Positions 59,677 to 64,000 of a stretch of DNA of 64,000 nucleotides are shown one piece after another. Positions within the stretch are counted from its first letter, which is position 1; every line of letters starts with the position of its first letter. Origin of the DNA: Larkinella arboricola (lineage in GTDB: Bacteria > Bacteroidota > Bacteroidia > Cytophagales > Spirosomataceae). Where the stretch lies: positions 310,001-374,000 of the forward strand of contig NZ_QLMC01000003.1 of NCBI RefSeq assembly GCF_003259745.1, written 5' to 3'. A program made the position numbers and the translations under genes. The notes beneath the pieces were generated by a model. The model had not been told where the DNA came from. It ran no database searches and was given only the letters and a program-made list of their open reading frames with translations.

Positions 59677-62600
59677 ATGACAAAATTACTATCCACTATC
59701 TTCCTCCTTACCTTTCTGACAGTAAGCGCCTACTCACAGCAACCGGGCGATGCAGGCCGTCCGATCCGGGGTAAGGTGATTGAGCAGACAACGGGTGCTC
59801 CCCTGCCAGGTACCAACATCACCATCAAGGGAACGTCGCAGGGAACTACCTCCGATCAGAAAGGCGAGTTTTCGATTCGGGCTAATCCGGGGCAGGTTCT
59901 GGTGTTTTCATTTATCAGCTACGAAGCGCAGGAAGTAACCGTAACAGCGAACACCCGGACGCTCGACATTGCGCTGAAAGAAGATCAGAAACAGTTGTCG
60001 GAAGTGGTGGTTACCGGCGCACTCGGCATCAAGCGGGCCGCCCGCGAATTTGGCGGTGGGGCGCAGGTGGTTAGCAACGAAAGTCTGAACCAGGGCAAAA
60101 CCGTTAATCCGCTGGTTGGCCTGACGAGCAAGGTCGCCGGTTTGCGGATCAACATGTACGACAGCAAGGTTGACCCGCAGATCCAGATTACCATGCGCGG
60201 CAGCCGCTCGCTTAACCGGGCCAAAAACGCCCCGATTTACGTGGTAGACGGTATTCCGGTTCCGGAGATTACCCGCCTGAATCCTAACGATATTGAAAGT
60301 ATTACGGTTTTGAAGGGTGCCAACGCTGCGGCTCTGTACGGTTCAGAAGGAGTTAACGGTGCGCTGATGATCACGACCAAAAGCGGAAGCCGGGGACGCG
60401 GTACCGTAAAGTTCAGCAACACGACGACGTTTTCACGGGTTTTCCTACTGCCACCGGCCCAGACGAAATTTGGTCAGGGCGTTAACGGGGTTTATGACCC
60501 CACACAGGCCGAATCCTGGGGCCCCGCATTCGACGGAACCATGAAGGATTTTGGTCCAGTTTTGCCCAGCGGATCGCGGCATCAGATTTTATATGCGGCT
60601 CCTTCGCGCGACAACCGGCTGGATTTGTTCCAAACCGGTGTCAACCTCCAGAACGACGTTTCGTTTTCGGGCGGTGACGAGAAAAACACGTATTTCTTCT
60701 CGGTGCAGGACGTAGCCATCAAAGGCATCATTCCAGAAGACCAGAGCCACCGGACCGGCGCACGCTTTAACGGAACCCGGAAATTTGGCAAACTCAATAC
60801 GTCGTACAACGTCAATTATGTTTATTTCAAGAAAAACACGACGCCCGACGGCCCCTGGATTACAGCCTATTCCTTGCCCGCCAACTTCGATTTCAACTCG
60901 ATGAAAGACTGGCAAAACCCGGCTTCGTATGCCAACCCCAACTACTTTTTCACGGATTTACAGAAAAATCCGTACCACCAGATCGACAATACCCGCGACG
61001 TGAGCGAACAGCAAACCATCAACGGGAAAGTTGAACTCGATTATCAGGTAACGCCCTGGTTTAACGCCATGTACCGGATCGGGATGTTCAGCACCTCCAC
61101 GCAGACCCGCAGCACCACGGGCAAGTTCGAAGCGGCCGGTCGCCGGAATGTCAACGGGAGCGTCAGCGACGGAAGCAACAACTTTCAGCGGCTCAACGGC
61201 GACTTGATCCTCAACTTCAACAAGCAGTTTGGCAAGTTCAGCACCCGCCTGATTCTGGGGCAGAATTTCCGTTCGGATTACACCAAAACCGCCACCGTTT
61301 CGGCCAGCAATTTGCTGCTCCCCGACCTGTTCAACCCCGGCACCCGGATTGGCGAGTTAACGGGAAGTTCCAGCATTACGCAATACCGTTCCCTGGCGGG
61401 TTATGGCGAGTTTACCGGGGGCTACAACAATTACCTGTTTCTGACGCTGACCGGCCGTAACGAGTGGGTTTCGGTATTGAGCAAAGAAAACCGTTCGTAT
61501 TTCTACCCCGGCGTCAGTGCTTCTTTTGTGTTTAACGAAGCCATCGACGCGCTGAAAAACAGCCGTTTCCTCTCATTCGGAAAGGTGTTTGCTTCCTGGA
61601 ACAAAACCGGTAACGTCACGCTGGAACCGTATTCGCTCAACAATCCGTATAGCCAGATCAACGGTTTTCCGTTTGGCAATCTGGTGGGCTTTACCCCCGG
61701 TACGAAGTATCCCAACCCGAACATTCAGCCGGAATTTGTTACCTCCTACGAAGCGGGCGTTCAGCTGGGTCTCCTGAACAACCGGCTGAATGTTGAAGGA
61801 AGTTACGTCTTCTCGGATTCCAAAGGTCAGATTTTCAACGCGACTACCTCCCGGGCAACGGGTTACAGCAGTGCCGTTGTGAACGCCGGTCGGTTGACCA
61901 ACAATATTGTTGAATTGAGCGTCAATGGCGATGTCATACGCAACAGCGCACTGAAATGGAACGTTGGGTTCAATTTTACGCACATCAACAACGAGGTGAA
62001 GGAATTGTACGAAGGATTGCAGTCGTTCAATATTTTCCGTCAGTCGTATGCCAACCTCGGCCAGCAATATCCGAGCTTGCAGGTGAGCGATTACCGGCGC
62101 GACCCGCAAGGCCGGGTAATTATCAACCCCACAACCGGCGAACCCCTGATAGCCGCTGACCCCGTTCACCTTGGCACGATGGTCCCCCCTTATCAGATGG
62201 GCGTCAGTACGGCTTTGCAGTTCAAGGGATTCAGCGTGGGTGCCCAGTTTGACTGGCGGATGGGTGGCTGGCTGTATTCCGAAATCGTGCCCCGGATGTA
62301 TACCGCCGGAACCGACCCGCGCACCGCCGAGTTTGACCGTCAGCCGTTTATTTTCCCGAACTCCGTCATTCAGAACGCCGACGGCAGCTTTACACCGAAC
62401 ACGACGGTCCTGTCGAAAGGAGACAAAGCGTTCTGGACCAAACAGGGCGAAGTACAGATTAATACGGCGGCCAAATCTGATTATTTCAAACTGCGGGAAT
62501 TGAGCATTTCCTATTCGCTGCCAGCCACGCTGCTCAGCAAGCAGAAAGTCGTTCGGGAAGCCAGCCTTGGTTTCGTCGGCACCAACCTGTTTATTATCCG

Positions 62601-62721
62601 TCACAAAGACAACCAATACGGCGATCCGGAGTACCTCTACAATAGCACGGACGGCTACCTGAGCTTCCGGCAGGTTCCGCCTTATCGCACGTACGGTTTC
62701 AATGTGAATTTAACATTTTGA
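59677..62721 (+). CDS. SusC/RagA TonB-linked outer-membrane channel B
   Basis: A 1014-aa receptor with a signal peptide (LSTIFLLTFLTVSAYSQ), a carboxypeptidase-like domain (IRGKVIEQTTGAPLPGTNI), the LSEVVVTGALGIKR segment, plug motifs (ITMRGSRSLNRAKNAPIYVVDGIPV, GANAAALYGSEGVNGALMITTK) and a barrel ending in YGFNVNLTF. Unlike SusC A it has no STN domain, so its control is through the AraC gene and not a sigma/FecR pair. SusD B starts 8 nt later. The substrate is unknown. Confidence 0.94.
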   Translation: MTKLLSTIFLLTFLTVSAYSQQPGDAGRPIRGKVIEQTTGAPLPGTNITIKGTSQGTTSDQKGEFSIRANPGQVLVFSFISYEAQEVTVTANTRTLDIALKEDQKQLSEVVVTGALGIKRAAREFGGGAQVVSNESLNQGKTVNPLVGLTSKVAGLRINMYDSKVDPQIQITMRGSRSLNRAKNAPIYVVDGIPVPEITRLNPNDIESITVLKGANAAALYGSEGVNGALMITTKSGSRGRGTVKFSNTTTFSRVFLLPPAQTKFGQGVNGVYDPTQAESWGPAFDGTMKDFGPVLPSGSRHQILYAAPSRDNRLDLFQTGVNLQNDVSFSGGDEKNTYFFSVQDVAIKGIIPEDQSHRTGARFNGTRKFGKLNTSYNVNYVYFKKNTTPDGPWITAYSLPANFDFNSMKDWQNPASYANPNYFFTDLQKNPYHQIDNTRDVSEQQTINGKVELDYQVTPWFNAMYRIGMFSTSTQTRSTTGKFEAAGRRNVNGSVSDGSNNFQRLNGDLILNFNKQFGKFSTRLILGQNFRSDYTKTATVSASNLLLPDLFNPGTRIGELTGSSSITQYRSLAGYGEFTGGYNNYLFLTLTGRNEWVSVLSKENRSYFYPGVSASFVFNEAIDALKNSRFLSFGKVFASWNKTGNVTLEPYSLNNPYSQINGFPFGNLVGFTPGTKYPNPNIQPEFVTSYEAGVQLGLLNNRLNVEGSYVFSDSKGQIFNATTSRATGYSSAVVNAGRLTNNIVELSVNGDVIRNSALKWNVGFNFTHINNEVKELYEGLQSFNIFRQSYANLGQQYPSLQVSDYRRDPQGRVIINPTTGEPLIAADPVHLGTMVPPYQMGVSTALQFKGFSVGAQFDWRMGGWLYSEIVPRMYTAGTDPRTAEFDRQPFIFPNSVIQNADGSFTPNTTVLSKGDKAFWTKQGEVQINTAAKSDYFKLRELSISYSLPATLLSKQKVVREASLGFVGTNLFIIRHKDNQYGDPEYLYNSTDGYLSFRQVPPYRTYGFNVNLTF

Positions 62722-62729
62722 GTATAGAC

Positions 62730-64000
62730 ATGAATAAGATTCTTAAAATAGCGATTGTGGCCACGCTGACGGTGTCGTTTAGTTCGTGCAGCGAATTTCT
62801 GGAAGTTAACAATAACCCAAATGCACCGGTCAACGAAAACCTGTCGCTGAGCGCCAAACTTCCGGCGGCTTTGGTCAGTACGGTTAATCAGGAAACCGGG
62901 CAACTTAACCAGATCGGTGCCTTCTGGGCCGGTTACTGGGGCACCACCAGCGAGGGCGTGAACCTGTTCGTTGATCTGAAGTCGTACAACGGCCCCGCTA
63001 TCCGCCACCAGCGCGACGGGATTCCGGTTTGGGAAAACGGCTACACGACACTCCTGTACTATCAGTTGATCCGAGAACAGGCGCAAACCGAGGGAGCGTT
63101 ATTTTACGCCGGAATTGCCAAAATTATGCAGGGCTGGCACTTTATGCGGCTGGTTGACATCTACAACAACCTGCCCTTCGACGATGCCCTGCAAGGCACC
63201 CGGCACCCTACCCCGCGCTACGAAAACGGAAAAACCGTCTATGAAAAATCGATTAATCTGATCAGCGAGGGTATTAACGATCTTAAAAATGCGCCCGCTG
63301 GCGTTGGTCCCGGAGCCGACGACGTTTTGTTCAAAGGCAACAAGGGCTTGTGGATTAAATTTGCCAATACCCTCAAATTACGCGCTCTAATTCACCAGAG
63401 CGAAGCAGACAACCAGGCTTATATCACGGCTGAAATCCAGAAAATTCAGGCGGAAGGCAGCGGCTTTCTGGGCGTGGGCGAGAATGCCTTTGTACAACCG
63501 GGTTACCTGAACACCGCCACCAAACTAAATCCGTTCTGGGAAAGCAACTACCGGACGGTTCAGGGGGCCAGCACCGGCAACCATCAGGATTTGCGACCGA
63601 CGGTTTTCCTGCTGGAACAATACAAACTCCGCAACGATCCACGTCTGGCTACGTTGTACACCACCGTCGGCACCGATTATAAAGGTGTACTTTTCGGAAA
63701 CCCCAACGCCGAAGCGCAGTATAACCGGGCCAACACATCGGTTTTCAAAGGTCCGCAGGAAAACAACGATAAACCGGGTGCGCTGTTTAAATCCGCCACC
63801 CAGCCTTCCGTACTGATGGGGTCGTTTGAAAGTCTGTTCCTACAGGCCGAAGCCGCTCAACGGGGCTGGATTACGGGTTCGGCAAAAATGTTTTACGAGC
63901 AGGGCATTCAGGAGTCGTTCAAATACATGGAGGTTGCGGCCACTGCCTTTGCGGCTTACAACGCGCAGCCAACCGTCAATCTGGACCAGGTTCCGGATAA
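62730..64000 (+). CDS. SusD/RagB outer-membrane lipoprotein B (3' end outside the window)
   Basis: The frame is open from the ATG at 62730 to the window edge (423 codons). Lipobox VSFSSC (Cys20) is followed by SEFLEVNNNPNAP, the opening of SusD-like proteins of the second SusD subfamily. Conserved blocks are AKIMQGWHFMRLVDIYNNLPFDDALQG and LWIKFANTLKLRALIHQS, ending near FLQAEAAQRGWI. It is the binding partner of SusC B. Probably fewer than about 100 residues are missing. Confidence 0.93.
   Translation, partial: MNKILKIAIVATLTVSFSSCSEFLEVNNNPNAPVNENLSLSAKLPAALVSTVNQETGQLNQIGAFWAGYWGTTSEGVNLFVDLKSYNGPAIRHQRDGIPVWENGYTTLLYYQLIREQAQTEGALFYAGIAKIMQGWHFMRLVDIYNNLPFDDALQGTRHPTPRYENGKTVYEKSINLISEGINDLKNAPAGVGPGADDVLFKGNKGLWIKFANTLKLRALIHQSEADNQAYITAEIQKIQAEGSGFLGVGENAFVQPGYLNTATKLNPFWESNYRTVQGASTGNHQDLRPTVFLLEQYKLRNDPRLATLYTTVGTDYKGVLFGNPNAEAQYNRANTSVFKGPQENNDKPGALFKSATQPSVLMGSFESLFLQAEAAQRGWITGSAKMFYEQGIQESFKYMEVAATAFAAYNAQPTVNLDQVPD

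Noticed and set aside
61573-62616. Long minus-strand frame (347 codons) inside SusC B
   Set aside because: The plus strand is an intact SusC barrel; the antisense frame is low-complexity in character and has no domain.
1-64000. tRNA, rRNA, CRISPR array, IS element or prophage
   Set aside because: Intergenic gaps are short and were read by eye. I saw no cloverleaf arms with TTCGA-type loops, no regularly spaced repeats, and no transposase, integrase or phage gene. A covariance-model scan would be decisive for small RNAs.

Overview
The window comes from a member of the Bacteroidota, most likely the Spirosoma/Larkinella group of the Cytophagales. The evidence is two SusC/SusD pairs, an ECF-sigma/FecR/TonB cascade, bacillithiol and CrtI-type carotenoid genes, many outer-membrane-style lipoproteins, and promoters with the Bacteroidota -7 element TAnnTTTG. 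The genus is inferred, not proven. Coding density is high. I found no rRNA, tRNA, CRISPR array, insertion sequence or prophage.

Region 1 (1-12,000) is mostly housekeeping: the 3' part of argC, a fadD-type acyl-CoA ligase, a LytTR regulator, cysM, pyrD followed by ftsK, a lolA-like gene, purQ, bshA and a UbiA-family prenyltransferase.

Region 2 (11,935-19,060) is a metal-handling island and the strongest lead. A divergent lipoprotein/MerC pair shares a control region full of TTGCA palindromes. Next to it is a minus-strand run: a small secreted CX9CX3C protein, a TonB-dependent receptor, a BNR beta-propeller with a CxCC motif, an MbnP-family lipoprotein and an MbnH-type diheme MauG-family enzyme. 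In methanotrophs MbnH converts a tryptophan of MbnP to kynurenine and so creates a copper site. Here the pair sits in a receptor-linked locus with no methanobactin genes in sight.

Region 3 (19,192-34,715) is mixed: a transglutaminase-like secreted protein, a two-subunit M16 peptidase (one active, one lacking the zinc motif), a tiny HExxH protein, a CPA-type antiporter, a CrtI-family desaturase started by TTG, a propeller lipoprotein, an MsbA-like ABC exporter, a zinc-ribbon metallopeptidase, a DUF4369 protein, a lipocalin-like lipoprotein and a D-aminoacylase-type amidohydrolase.

Region 4 (34,814-56,172) is a large accessory locus. A minus-strand ECF sigma / FecR / STN-SusC / SusD cascade leads into a DUF1549/DUF1553 cytochrome lipoprotein plus a Tat-exported DUF1501 protein. 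On the far side, on the plus strand, are a CdiI-like immunity protein, a Tat-exported NHL propeller, a DUF2231-cytochrome-LRR fusion and a second DUF1553/DUF1501 pair. The two pairs are paralogous and face outward from the sigma/CdiI intergenic region. This family set is best known from Planctomycetes. A 30-bp-stem hairpin built of CTCTG decamers separates the two genes of the second pair.

Region 5 (56,280-64,000) has a SnoaL-like protein, a GNAT acetyltransferase, an MscS channel, and an AraC regulator divergent from a second SusC/SusD pair; this SusD runs off the window.
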